From Treponema sp. (lineage in GTDB: Bacteria; Spirochaetota; Spirochaetia; Treponematales; Breznakiellaceae), in contig JAISBK010000052.1 in NCBI GenBank assembly GCA_031266255.1, forward strand, positions 1-6,292: a DNA stretch of 6,292 nt, written 5' to 3'. Below the pieces are notes generated by a model. That model was not told where the DNA came from, searched no databases, and saw only the letters and a list, made by a program, of their open reading frames with translations. The position numbers and the translations under genes were made by a program. Below, one piece after another: positions 1-6,081 of this stretch (positions are counted from its first letter, which is position 1; each line of letters starts with the position of its first letter).

Positions 1-225
1 AAATGGATCGATGAGGATTCGATTGTTAACATTATTTTGAATACCTACGATTATGTGAAACAGTATATCGATCCCGCGGCTCCAGGCGGCAAGGAGCATA
101 TCGGCTATATCATCGACCGCACCGGGTTTGAGGAATACAAGAAGTGGGCGTTGAAAAACGTAAAACTACCGCCCATTGCCGAAGTAACACACCAGGTGTA
201 TTGGGGCGGGAAACATTACGATTAG
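1..225 (+). CDS. asrC: Anaerobic sulfite reductase subunit C, C-terminal fragment (5' end outside window)
   Basis: This is an open frame from the first base to a TAG at 223-225, giving the last 74 residues of a protein whose start lies outside the window. The fragment begins KWIDEDSIVNIIL and contains GGKEHIGYIIDRTGFEEYKK, then ends in GGKHYD. From memory, the HIGYI(I/V)DRTG(F/Y)..(F/Y)KKW stretch matches the C-terminus of AsrC, the sirohaem and Fe-S subunit of the three-subunit anaerobic sulfite reductase that reduces sulfite to sulfide in the cytoplasm of anaerobes. The ferredoxin-like and sirohaem-binding cysteines lie upstream and cannot be checked here. A TTG at 37 could be read as a start, but the frame is open upstream of it and the homology-like text begins before it, so this is not a small gene. 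It converges on the rnf operon. The identity rests on motif recall only; another sulfite/nitrite-reductase-like protein is the alternative. Confidence 0.6.
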   Translation, partial: KWIDEDSIVNIILNTYDYVKQYIDPAAPGGKEHIGYIIDRTGFEEYKKWALKNVKLPPIAEVTHQVYWGGKHYD

Positions 226-638
226 AGGGCGCTTGCGAGAATGGAACGCAGATCCTCATATCCGGCCAAAGAGGAACGTTGCCGCGAATATTCCAAATAC
301 CGCTACGGAAACGGCATGGGTGGGAAAGCCGCCCCCTTGCTCAAGACCTGCGGTCTTACGCTACCTCCGAAGGCGTCCTTGTTTTTCCGTTTCAATCGGC
401 CAAAGATTTCCCTTTTTCCTCAGCAGGTAATAGCGTAAGCGGACGGAGGCGTGAACGGAAAATTAGCGGCTCGATTTACATTGCTTTTCTTGAAAATGAA
501 AGTTGAACCGGAATTTACTCATAATTTGGTATTATGGTGCATTTTTTCTTCAAAGTATGCTGCTTTTAGAGGAAGCCATAAAACAAACCCAGGAACGGAT
601 CAATTGCTAGACGCTATGTGCTCAAGAAGCCTGCATAA
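226..638. other. Gene-free intergenic stretch with several short inverted repeats
   Basis: No frame here looks like a real protein. The longest open stretches on either strand are rich in Arg, Ser and Pro, lack a good ribosome site, and resemble no family I know. A small perfect hairpin (AAGACC, loop TGC, GGTCTT) sits at 343-357, about 118 nt after the asrC stop. It has no T tract, so it is only a weak terminator candidate for that gene. Three further complementary pairs are spread over 355-462 in interleaved order (see findings). The stretch could be a decayed gene or a structured 3' region; the sequence does not decide. Confidence 0.5.
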
Positions 639-676
639 GGGGCTTGTCCATCAGGTTTGCAAACAGGACAAGCCCC
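639..676. terminator. Strong stem-loop between convergent genes, likely rnf operon terminator
   Basis: GGGGCTTGTCC at 639-649 and GGACAAGCCCC at 666-676 form a perfect 11-bp stem around a 16-nt loop. The loop contains the 10-bp palindrome GTTTGCAAAC (655-664). On the minus strand the stem starts 29 nt after the rnfB stop codon, the expected place for an operon terminator. Being symmetrical, it could also act on plus-strand transcription from the asrC side. Neither flank has a clear U tract (minus side TTATGC, plus side GCTCGG), so it may instead be a Rho-assisted or 3'-end-protecting hairpin. Confidence 0.55.
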
Positions 677-704
677 GCTCGGCTACGGCACCTCGATCAT
701 ACCG

Positions 705-1508
705 TTAGGCACTATGGGGGAGCACTTTGAATACCTTGGCAGGGCATTTAGCCACACAGGTCCCACAGGAGGTACATTTGGCATAATCTACCAGGGGGAT
801 ACCTTTGTCCATGACAATGCACTTTTCAGGGCAGTTTTTCACACACAGCCCGCATTTGATACACCCGACCTTGCAGGTCTTTTTCACCATCGTCTTGATG
901 GGATTCCGGTTGGAACAGAACGGCATGGTCCCATTCCGATCCGCGGGAATCTCCCGGAGGATCTGCTGAGGACATTCTGCGATACAGCATTTACAACCGG
1001 TACATTTAGCGCTATCAATACGGGGTAATCCATCCCCCCCGATGCTGATTGCGCCGAATTGACAGACTTTGGTGCAATCCCCAAATCCCAGACAGCCCCA
1101 GGAACAGAGCTTCGTGCCTCCTGCAGAGAGCTTTGCCCCCCGGCAGGTCGGAATGCCCCAATAGTCTCCCTTGAGCGGAGCATGTTCCTGAGAACCTTGA
1201 CAGGCCAAAACCGCCACCACCGGAATCACCGAAGCATCCCCCCCAATGAGGGCAGCAAGTTTTTCCGCGGTTGCTGTTCCCCCTACGGAACAACGGTTTA
1301 TTGGGGCAGTACCTGCGGCCACTGCCGCGGCATACCCATCGCAGCCTGGAAATCCACATGCCCCGCAGTTGGCCCCAGGAAGACATTCCCGAACCTGACC
1401 TTTGAGGGGATCCTCTGCAACGGCGAAGAATTCCCGGAAAAAGCCCAACGCTAAACCCAGAACAAACGCTAAGATCAAGGCAAAAACTGCGGTAACTACA
1501 ATAATCAT
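705..1508 (-). CDS. rnfB: Rnf complex ferredoxin-oxidising subunit RnfB (long, multi-cluster type)
   Basis: RnfB (267 aa) is the entry point for electrons from reduced ferredoxin and passes them along Fe-S clusters towards the membrane core. Residues 1-29 are a hydrophobic N-terminal anchor. A 4Fe-4S domain follows with C42, C48, C51 and C56 in CLPGANCGACGFPGC. A middle region has cysteines 103, 122, 135, 139, 145 and 149, including the RnfB-like CSWGCLGFGDCTKVC. Three ferredoxin-type motifs follow: C169/C172/C175/C179, C216/C219/C222/C226 and C245/C248/C251/C255. With 27 cysteines it is the long form seen in clostridia and acetogens; the enterobacterial form is shorter. The ATG at 1508 is preceded by AGGAGG (1514-1519), which overlaps the rnfA stop codon, so translation of the two is probably linked. 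It is the last gene of the operon, stopping at TAA 29 nt before a strong hairpin. Confidence 0.97.
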   Translation of the reverse strand: MIIVVTAVFALILAFVLGLALGFFREFFAVAEDPLKGQVRECLPGANCGACGFPGCDGYAAAVAAGTAPINRCSVGGTATAEKLAALIGGDASVIPVVAVLACQGSQEHAPLKGDYWGIPTCRGAKLSAGGTKLCSWGCLGFGDCTKVCQFGAISIGGDGLPRIDSAKCTGCKCCIAECPQQILREIPADRNGTMPFCSNRNPIKTMVKKTCKVGCIKCGLCVKNCPEKCIVMDKGIPLVDYAKCTSCGTCVAKCPAKVFKVLPHSA

Positions 1509-1517
1509 CGTAACCTC

Positions 1518-2093
1518 CTATTTAACCAGACCGGAAAAACCACTAAAGGCCATGGAAAGGAGACACGCGGTAACAAACAGTATGGGAGCTCCTTTCAAAA
1601 AAGAGGGGACAGGACTGGTCCTGATCCGTTTTCGGATCCCCGCGAGGAGGAGGAGGGATAACAGGAAGCCCAGAGCCACGCCAAGGGCAAATACCAAGGA
1701 TTCCACCAGGGTGTACCCATTGGAAATAACATCCAGGGTAACCGCCAGAATCGCGCAGTTGGTGGTAATCAGGGCAAGGTAAATCCCCATGGAGGAATAC
1801 AGGGCCGGAGCCGCCTTTTTAAGGTAAAATTCCACTAACTGAACCAGGGCCGCGATAACCAGAATGAAAACCAGAAGCTGCAAGAAGACCAGACCTAGGG
1901 GTTCCAGAATGAACTTGAAGATAGGCCAGGTAACACAGGTGGCCAAGACCGTAACAAAGGTAACTGCCAAGCCCATGCCGATGGACTTGTCCTCATCGGT
2001 ACTCATTCCGATGAAGGGACAGAGCGCCAGGAACCGCATGAGAATCACGTTGTTAATCAAAAATGCAGAGATAAATATCTTAAACAAGTTCAT
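1518..2093 (-). CDS. rnfA: Rnf complex membrane subunit RnfA
   Basis: RnfA (191 aa, normal family length) is an integral membrane protein with about six helices. With its paralogue RnfE it forms the core through which electrons cross the membrane, and it belongs to the RnfA/NqrE family. The start MNLFKIFISAFLINNVILMR is followed by FLALCPFIG with C25, and TTNCAIL carries C113. In solved Rnf/Nqr structures the equivalent cysteines of the two paralogues hold an Fe-S cluster at the RnfA-RnfE interface, and both are present here. The ATG at 2093 has AGGAGG 7 nt upstream (ATCAAGGAGGAACAAGC). It overlaps the rnfE stop by the four bases ATGA (2090-2093), implying translational coupling. The TAG stop lies 9 nt before rnfB. 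Confidence 0.97.
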   Translation of the reverse strand: MNLFKIFISAFLINNVILMRFLALCPFIGMSTDEDKSIGMGLAVTFVTVLATCVTWPIFKFILEPLGLVFLQLLVFILVIAALVQLVEFYLKKAAPALYSSMGIYLALITTNCAILAVTLDVISNGYTLVESLVFALGVALGFLLSLLLLAGIRKRIRTSPVPSFLKGAPILFVTACLLSMAFSGFSGLVK

Positions 2094-2722
2094 GCTTGTT
2101 CCTCCTTGATTTTTTCCGTTTCTTGCGGTTTAAGCCGGGCTTTGAGGAGGAGATTAAGACTGATAAACAAGGCGAACACGAAAAAGCCTCCTGGGGGCAT
2201 CACAAAAAACAGAATCGGCTGAAAACTCTCGGGAAGGACTTGGAAACCCAAAAGCGTACCGCTTCCCAGAATTTCCCGGATGATGGATATGCCGGTTAAA
2301 ACCCAGGTATATCCTAAGCCCATACCCAAGGCATCGGGGATCACGTCACTTATGGCCTGTTTGGAAGCAAAGGATTCAACCCGGCCCATGATGATGCAGT
2401 TTACCACAATAAGGGGAATGAAAACCCCCATAGCCCTGGACAGATCCGGGAAATATGCCTTGAGCATATAGTCAATCACCGTGGTAAACGCGGCAATAAC
2501 AATGATGAACACTGGAATCCGGACCGATTCAGGGATAAGTTTTTTGAAAAGACTTATCACCAGCTCCGACATGAGCAGCACAAAGGTCATAGAAAGGCCC
2601 ATGCCGATGCCGTTGGCCACGGCGGTAGTTACTGCCAAGGATGAACAAAGCCCAATCATCAGGGTAAGCAGGGGATTTTCCTGTATAATCCCGTTGGTAA
2701 AGATCTGAATTAGGCGTTTCAT
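2090..2722 (-). CDS. rnfE: Rnf complex membrane subunit RnfE
   Basis: RnfE (210 aa from the chosen start) is the inverted-topology partner of RnfA in the membrane core (RnfE/NqrD family), with about six hydrophobic segments. Recognisable stretches are NPLLTLMIGLCSSLAV with C26, PLIVVNCIIMGRVESFAS with C109, and REILGSGTLLG at about 149-159. C26 and C109 pair with the RnfA cysteines in binding the interfacial Fe-S cluster (family knowledge). The ATG at 2722 is chosen because AGGAGG lies at 2729-2734 and MKRLIQIFTNGIIQENP is the usual family N-terminus. An in-frame ATG at 2752 would add ten basic residues, has no ribosome site, and lies inside rnfG. The start overlaps the rnfG stop by ATGA (2719-2722). 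The charged tail (KPQETEKIKEEQ) is cytoplasmic-looking. Confidence 0.96.
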   Translation of the reverse strand: MKRLIQIFTNGIIQENPLLTLMIGLCSSLAVTTAVANGIGMGLSMTFVLLMSELVISLFKKLIPESVRIPVFIIVIAAFTTVIDYMLKAYFPDLSRAMGVFIPLIVVNCIIMGRVESFASKQAISDVIPDALGMGLGYTWVLTGISIIREILGSGTLLGFQVLPESFQPILFFVMPPGGFFVFALFISLNLLLKARLKPQETEKIKEEQA

Positions 2723-3318
2723 TGCGCGCCTCCTGTCTGAGCAGCGAACCATCCCAATGCTGCGTCGGCTGAAGCCTTAACCGCGCTGGTAACGGCCTGG
2801 CTGGTAATGGTGGAAGCGGTAATAGCCACCACATCCCCTTTTACCTCAAAGGGATCCTTCACGGACTTGCCCGCGAATTGACCATAGAAGCTTATTTTTT
2901 CAGGCTTATTCACATAGTAGGTGGGAGAAGCGGCGTTTGCCCCCAGCCCCGGGGTATCCTGATGTTCCAGGATCTTCACCCGGCTGATCTTACCGTCCGC
3001 GGCGATGCCCACCAATACTTTGATGGTTCCACCGTAACTGGCTGTAGAAGCCTGAATCGCGGCGCCAATAATGCCTGTACCTTTGCGTACCTCATATTGG
3101 GTTTCAAAGGCTACTGCAGGATTGAGACTCGTAATGGTACCGGTAATATCCTTAAAAGCATCCCCTTCAGGGAACAGTTCCTTCAAGGCTGCTTCCAAAT
3201 CCGCTTGCTGCCGCATTGCAATGGTTTCGCTGGTAGCGGAATACACAAAGGCAAGCCCTACACACGCGGCAGTGGCATAAAGGGCCAATACAATGCCCAA
3301 TTTCACCATACCTTTCAT
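2719..3318 (-). CDS. rnfG: Rnf complex FMN-binding subunit RnfG
   Basis: RnfG (199 aa) is a single-helix membrane protein with a large soluble domain carrying covalently bound FMN; it relays electrons within Rnf. One transmembrane segment spans about residues 5-27. The conserved EHQDTPGLGA lies at 118-127 and the flavin attachment region ITASTITSQAV at 166-176. By alignment the FMN phosphoester would be on T170, added by the flavin transferase ApbE, which is not encoded here. The usual motif is (S/T)GAT; this one reads TAST, so the glycine is replaced (see findings). The ATG at 3318 overlaps the rnfD stop by ATGA (3315-3318). Its ribosome site is the least standard in the operon (AAAGGGGGCGGG), so expression may rely on coupling to rnfD. 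An ATG three codons later (3309) is possible but loses the overlap. Confidence 0.95.
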   Translation of the reverse strand: MKGMVKLGIVLALYATAACVGLAFVYSATSETIAMRQQADLEAALKELFPEGDAFKDITGTITSLNPAVAFETQYEVRKGTGIIGAAIQASTASYGGTIKVLVGIAADGKISRVKILEHQDTPGLGANAASPTYYVNKPEKISFYGQFAGKSVKDPFEVKGDVVAITASTITSQAVTSAVKASADAALGWFAAQTGGAQ

Positions 3319-4340
3319 TTTCCCGCCCCCTTTTTGGCTCCTTTTGGCTTCGGTACAAAGCCGTATTTCTTTTGTAATAAGCGGTTTAAGAAGGGGGTGC
3401 AGGCGTTCATGACGAGCAGCCCATAGGTAACCCCTTCGGGGAAGTTACCCCATTTCCTGATAAGCACGGTGATGAGTCCTGCACCAAAACCAAAGACAAG
3501 CTTACCGTAGGCGGTGAGGGGAGCAGACACATAATCGGTAGCCATGAAAACCGCACCAAAAAGCACGCCACCGCTTAAAACCGCAAAGAGCGGATCCATA
3601 CCCAAGAGAAGGGCACTGAGGAACGTGGTTCCGATCATGGCAACCGGGGCCCGCCAGTCTATGGTTTTGGTAGCCAGGAGATACCCAGCCCCTACCAGGA
3701 TCAACAGGATTGAGGTTTCCCCAATACAGCCTCCGTGCTTACCAAAAAACAGGAGACCCATCACCGACCCGTAATCCGTAGGTTGGCTTAACCCCAAGGA
3801 TTCCCCTACACCCGCGAGGGATCCTCCCTGCTTGATGATATTAAGGGGTGTGGCAGTAGTAACCGCATCGGTGAGGGCGGTACCAAAACCAACGGCTCCA
3901 TGCCAGGTGGTAATTGCGGCGGGGAAACTCATAATAAGAAATGCCCTGCCGATAAGGGCCGGATTAAACACATTAGCCCCCAAGCCTCCGAAAAATTCCT
4001 TGGCCACTACAATGGCAAAGATCGAACCTAAGGCGGTAATCCACAGGGGGGTCCCTGGAGGAAGCACCAGGGCCAAGAGCAGCCCGGTTACCGCCGCGGA
4101 ACGATCTTTGATGCGGATGTCCTGTTTCATGATAGACCGGAAGCAGGCTTCTGCAAGCACCGCCGCGACTACCGCCACTATAATGGTTAAGAGCGCGGGT
4201 AATCCGAAGATGACCACCCCGAACACTGAAACCGGGGCCAAGGCAATGAGCACATTTGTCATGAGCTGCGTAGTGGCGACCGGAGAAACGATATGAGGAC
4301 TTGATGCTAGGATCAGGGATGATTGTTCATTTTCCGTCAT
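3315..4340 (-). CDS. rnfD: Rnf complex membrane flavoprotein RnfD
   Basis: RnfD (341 aa) is a polytopic membrane protein of the RnfD/NqrB family, with roughly ten hydrophobic segments, thought to take part in coupling electron flow to ion movement. Family signatures appear in order: SPHIVSP at 14-20, GGLGANVFNPALIGRAFL at 118-135, the flavinylation motif TDAVTTATPLN at 157-167 with T164 as the expected covalent FMN site, KHGGCIGETS at 201-210, FMATDYVSAP at 265-274, and a C-terminal FPEGVTYGLLVMN at 300-312. It ends in a lysine-rich tail. The ATG at 4340 is preceded by AAAGGA at 7 nt spacing. That site and the start codon belong to a 25-bp tandem duplication, so a second, out-of-frame ATG with its own ribosome site sits 25 nt upstream at 4365. 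Homology-like text starts only after the downstream copy, supporting 4340 as the real start. Confidence 0.97.
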   Translation of the reverse strand: MTENEQSSLILASSPHIVSPVATTQLMTNVLIALAPVSVFGVVIFGLPALLTIIVAVVAAVLAEACFRSIMKQDIRIKDRSAAVTGLLLALVLPPGTPLWITALGSIFAIVVAKEFFGGLGANVFNPALIGRAFLIMSFPAAITTWHGAVGFGTALTDAVTTATPLNIIKQGGSLAGVGESLGLSQPTDYGSVMGLLFFGKHGGCIGETSILLILVGAGYLLATKTIDWRAPVAMIGTTFLSALLLGMDPLFAVLSGGVLFGAVFMATDYVSAPLTAYGKLVFGFGAGLITVLIRKWGNFPEGVTYGLLVMNACTPFLNRLLQKKYGFVPKPKGAKKGAGK

Positions 4341-4365
4341 AGAAAATTCCTTTATTTTCCGTCAT
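4327..4365 (-). CDS. Possible 12-codon leader ORF overlapping the rnfD start
   Basis: The upstream copy of the duplicated rnfD initiation region has its own AAGGA (4373-4377) and an ATG at 4365. Read from there, the frame encodes MTENKGIFYDGK and stops at TGA (4327-4329), 11 nt beyond the first base of the rnfD ATG. The peptide is simply the rnfD N-terminus read through the duplication in a shifted frame, so it probably has no function of its own. Translating it would send ribosomes over the true rnfD start, where they could compete with or re-initiate for rnfD. That role is inferred. Confidence 0.35.
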   Translation of the reverse strand: MTENKGIFYDGK

Positions 4366-4377
4366 AGAAAATTCCTT
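4329..4377 (-). repeat. Tandem 25-bp duplication of the rnfD ribosome site and start codon
   Basis: The 24 bases at 4329-4352 are repeated exactly at 4354-4377, a period of 25. The bases at the 25th position (4353 and 4378) differ. On the minus strand each copy contains AAGGAATTTTCT followed by ATGACGGAAAAT, meaning a ribosome site, a spacer and the first four rnfD codons. The period is not a multiple of three, so the two ATGs are in different frames. The near-perfect identity suggests a recent slippage-type duplication or maintained function. Confidence 0.95.
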
Positions 4378-4440
4378 ACTGGTAAGAAACTATAAAAAAT
4401 ACACTCAAAATAAGGGTTGACGCAAATGCCGCACCATGAC

Positions 4441-5823
4441 TTAGGTTTTTGCGGAAGCTGCGGCTTTTGCCGCTGCAGCTTGAGCAGCCTGTTGCCTGGC
4501 CCGTAAGCGGCCCTTCCCAACTCTGAAGCGCTGGACTAGTTTGATCCGGGCTGGACACACGAAGGTACAGCTTCCACACTCAATACAATCCATAAGCCCT
4601 GCCTTCACTGCATAATCCAGATCCCCTGCTTCAAGGCTGTCATTCATAATCGCCGGAGAAAGCCTGCATGGACAGTTCCTAATACACCGGGCACAATGGA
4701 TACACGGGGTTTCCAGAGTAGTGCTGGTTTCTTCAGCGGTCATAAGGATGATCCCCGAGGTATTTTTCTGAATCGGAATCCCTATGGTGGGTACGGCAAA
4801 GCCCATCATAGGCCCGCCGAAAAGAATTTTTCTGAGCCGGGAGTAATCAATATCCATAAACGCCGGGGGCAGATCCGGGAGCAAGGTTCCAATAGGTGCC
4901 CGGATATTTTTAGGGGTTTTGCATGCCCCGCCGCTCACGGTCAAGTCCCGGTCAATCAACGGCTTCCCCCGGGTAAACGCTTCAGCTATGGTTACCAGGG
5001 TTCCTACGTTCTGGACAATACAACCCGCATCCATGGGAAGCCCTCCTGAAGGCACTTCTCGACCAGTCAGGGCGTTGATGAGCATCTTTTCACCCCCCTG
5101 GGGATAGAGGGTCTTACAGAGACCCACGGAGATTTCCCCCGGATACGCCCCTAGCCGAATTTCCTGTTCCAACAGGGGAATGAGCTTTGCCTTATTATCC
5201 TCCATACCGATGATAGCCTTCTTGACCCCGGTAATTTTCATGATTATGGCCAAGCCCTTGATCAACAAGTGGGGCTTCTCGGTGATGACCGCCTCGTCGG
5301 TAGTGAGATACGGTTCACATTCCGCGCCGTCTGCAATGATGACATCAATGGACTTATTCGGCGGAGGGGAGAGCTTGACATGTGCAGGGAACCCGGCGCC
5401 ACCCATGCCGGTTATCCCCGCGTCCCGGATCCGCTTGAGGGCCTCCTCTTTGGTACAGGCAAAAGGATCCAAGGGCGGCATAAATTCGCTTTCCGGGTTT
5501 TCATCAGGCCCCTCGGCTTCAATAACAATACAAAGCCCTTCGCTGTTGTTTGATTGGGTCCGCGGCTCGATTTTCTTGACTATCCCGGTAATCGAAGCAT
5601 GGACTGGTACGGTCATAGGCCCGGGACTTACCGCGTCAGCAATCTTTTGCCCCCGCTTTACCGCATCACCTACTTGCACTAAACTCTGATTCGGAGCGCC
5701 GAAATGCTGGTTAATGGGTATAACCACCTGTTTCGGTGTGGGCGTCAGTTCAACCGGCTTACCCTCAGTAGCGGTTTTCCGGGTGGGAACGTGCAATCCC
5801 CGTTTAAATGTACTTACGGTCAC
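4441..5823 (-). CDS. rnfC: Rnf complex NADH-binding subunit RnfC
   Basis: RnfC (460 aa) is the peripheral cytoplasmic subunit where NAD+ is reduced, with FMN and two 4Fe-4S clusters. It resembles the NuoF (51 kDa) subunit of complex I. The N-terminal part has a barrel-like, biotinyl-type region (LVQVGDAVKRGQKIAD, about 48-63). Then come the glycine-rich nucleotide/FMN motif GITGMGGAGFPAHVK (136-150), DGAECEPYLTTDE (165-177), and an SLBB-like stretch near 290-312. Two ferredoxin motifs follow, C374/C377/C380/C384 and C413/C416/C419/C423. The last 20 residues are alanine-rich and low complexity. The start codon is GTG at 5823 with a strong AAGGAGG at 7 nt (AGGAGG at 5831-5836). It is the first gene of the operon, about 180 nt downstream of a near-consensus promoter. 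About 100 nt separate its TAA stop from rnfD, so D may be translated less tightly with C than the later genes are with each other. Confidence 0.97.
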   Translation of the reverse strand: MTVSTFKRGLHVPTRKTATEGKPVELTPTPKQVVIPINQHFGAPNQSLVQVGDAVKRGQKIADAVSPGPMTVPVHASITGIVKKIEPRTQSNNSEGLCIVIEAEGPDENPESEFMPPLDPFACTKEEALKRIRDAGITGMGGAGFPAHVKLSPPPNKSIDVIIADGAECEPYLTTDEAVITEKPHLLIKGLAIIMKITGVKKAIIGMEDNKAKLIPLLEQEIRLGAYPGEISVGLCKTLYPQGGEKMLINALTGREVPSGGLPMDAGCIVQNVGTLVTIAEAFTRGKPLIDRDLTVSGGACKTPKNIRAPIGTLLPDLPPAFMDIDYSRLRKILFGGPMMGFAVPTIGIPIQKNTSGIILMTAEETSTTLETPCIHCARCIRNCPCRLSPAIMNDSLEAGDLDYAVKAGLMDCIECGSCTFVCPARIKLVQRFRVGKGRLRARQQAAQAAAAKAAASAKT

Positions 5824-5995
5824 TATAAATCCTCCTTAAAAAGTACCCCTTACATCCTTTTGAACCTACGTGTAAGGTTCGGACTCAGTACATCATGCGG
5901 CATGTTGAATAGGGTTTAATAATCGATTTTTAAACTATACCACCGGTCATTGGGTTAGACTCTCACGATAGGCCATTTAGTTAGGCTGTTACTGT
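5824..5995 (-). promoter_or_regulatory. Long rnfC 5' leader with alternative hairpins
   Basis: From the predicted transcription start near 5995 to the rnfC GTG there are about 172 nt of untranslated leader. Near its 3' end two helices compete for the same bases. Hairpin A pairs GAACCT (5875-5880) with AGGTTC (5862-5867), with a 7-nt loop. Hairpin B pairs CCTTACA (5871-5877) with TGTAAGG (5848-5854), with a 16-nt loop. They share 5875-5877 and cannot form together. Hairpin B is followed by GGGTACTTTTT and then the ribosome site. Further upstream, GTTTAA (5930-5935) can pair with TTAAAC (5914-5919). I could not match the leader to a known riboswitch class. Confidence 0.4.
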
Positions 5996-6001
5996 AATCT
6001 T

Positions 6002-6030
6002 ATTATAGAGGCTGAAGGAAACAGCGTCAA
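6002..6030 (-). promoter_or_regulatory. Sigma-70-type promoter of the rnf operon
   Basis: On the minus strand, TTGACG (6025-6030) and TATAAT (6002-6007) are separated by exactly 17 nt. The -10 box is perfect and the -35 box has one deviation from TTGACA. The predicted start is an A near 5995. The site points at rnfC with no gene between, so it is the obvious promoter for all six rnf genes. Such a strong match suggests high housekeeping-level transcription unless the leader or an upstream operator modulates it. Confidence 0.8.
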
Positions 6031-6055
6031 GGTATTGATTATCCGGTACAGAACG

Positions 6056-6081
6056 CAGGCTCACCAGGCTTTAGCCTGAGC
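6056..6081. promoter_or_regulatory. Inverted repeat upstream of the rnf promoter, possible operator
   Basis: CAGGCT (6065-6070) and AGCCTG (6073-6078) form an inverted repeat around TT. Outer arms GCTCA (6059-6063) and TGAGC (6077-6081) can also pair, and CAGGCT occurs again directly at 6056-6061. The element lies about 35 bp upstream of the -35 box, at roughly -70 to -83 relative to the predicted start, a position where activators bind. It could equally be a small hairpin at the end of an upstream transcript. No regulator family is identifiable from the sequence. Confidence 0.25.

Noticed and set aside
144..506. Plus-strand open frame of 120 codons running from inside asrC into the intergenic stretch
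   Set aside because: It starts within asrC in another frame, lacks a convincing ribosome site, and has an Arg/Ser/Pro-rich composition with no recognisable domain.
451..708. Plus-strand 85-codon frame across the intergenic hairpin
   Set aside because: It reads through the 639-676 stem-loop, starts with GTG without a clear ribosome site, and its product looks random.
2720..2752. Upstream ATG extension of rnfE adding ten residues
   Set aside because: The extension is basic, lies wholly inside rnfG, and has no Shine-Dalgarno. The ATG at 2722 has AGGAGG and the family-typical N-terminus.
4376..4440. Internal promoter in the rnfC-rnfD gap (AT-rich, TTTTTTATAGT)
   Set aside because: The best -35/-10 pairs have wrong spacing or poor boxes. 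The duplication is a translational-level feature and does not need a promoter.
4376..4579. Minus-strand 67-codon frame overlapping the rnfC end and the rnfC-rnfD gap, with a hydrophobic tail
   Set aside because: Most of it is the antisense-free shadow of the rnfC ferredoxin region in another frame, and I see no ribosome site or family match. The hydrophobic tail comes from the AT-rich gap.
5269..5689. Long plus-strand frames opposite rnfC, and similar ones opposite rnfB and rnfD
   Set aside because: They are antisense shadows of strongly coding rnf genes, with no independent ribosome sites or recognisable domains.
5824..5995. Known riboswitch (FMN, TPP, SAM, purine) in the rnfC leader
   Set aside because: I looked for the conserved core sequences of these classes as I remember them and found none; only short generic hairpins are visible.
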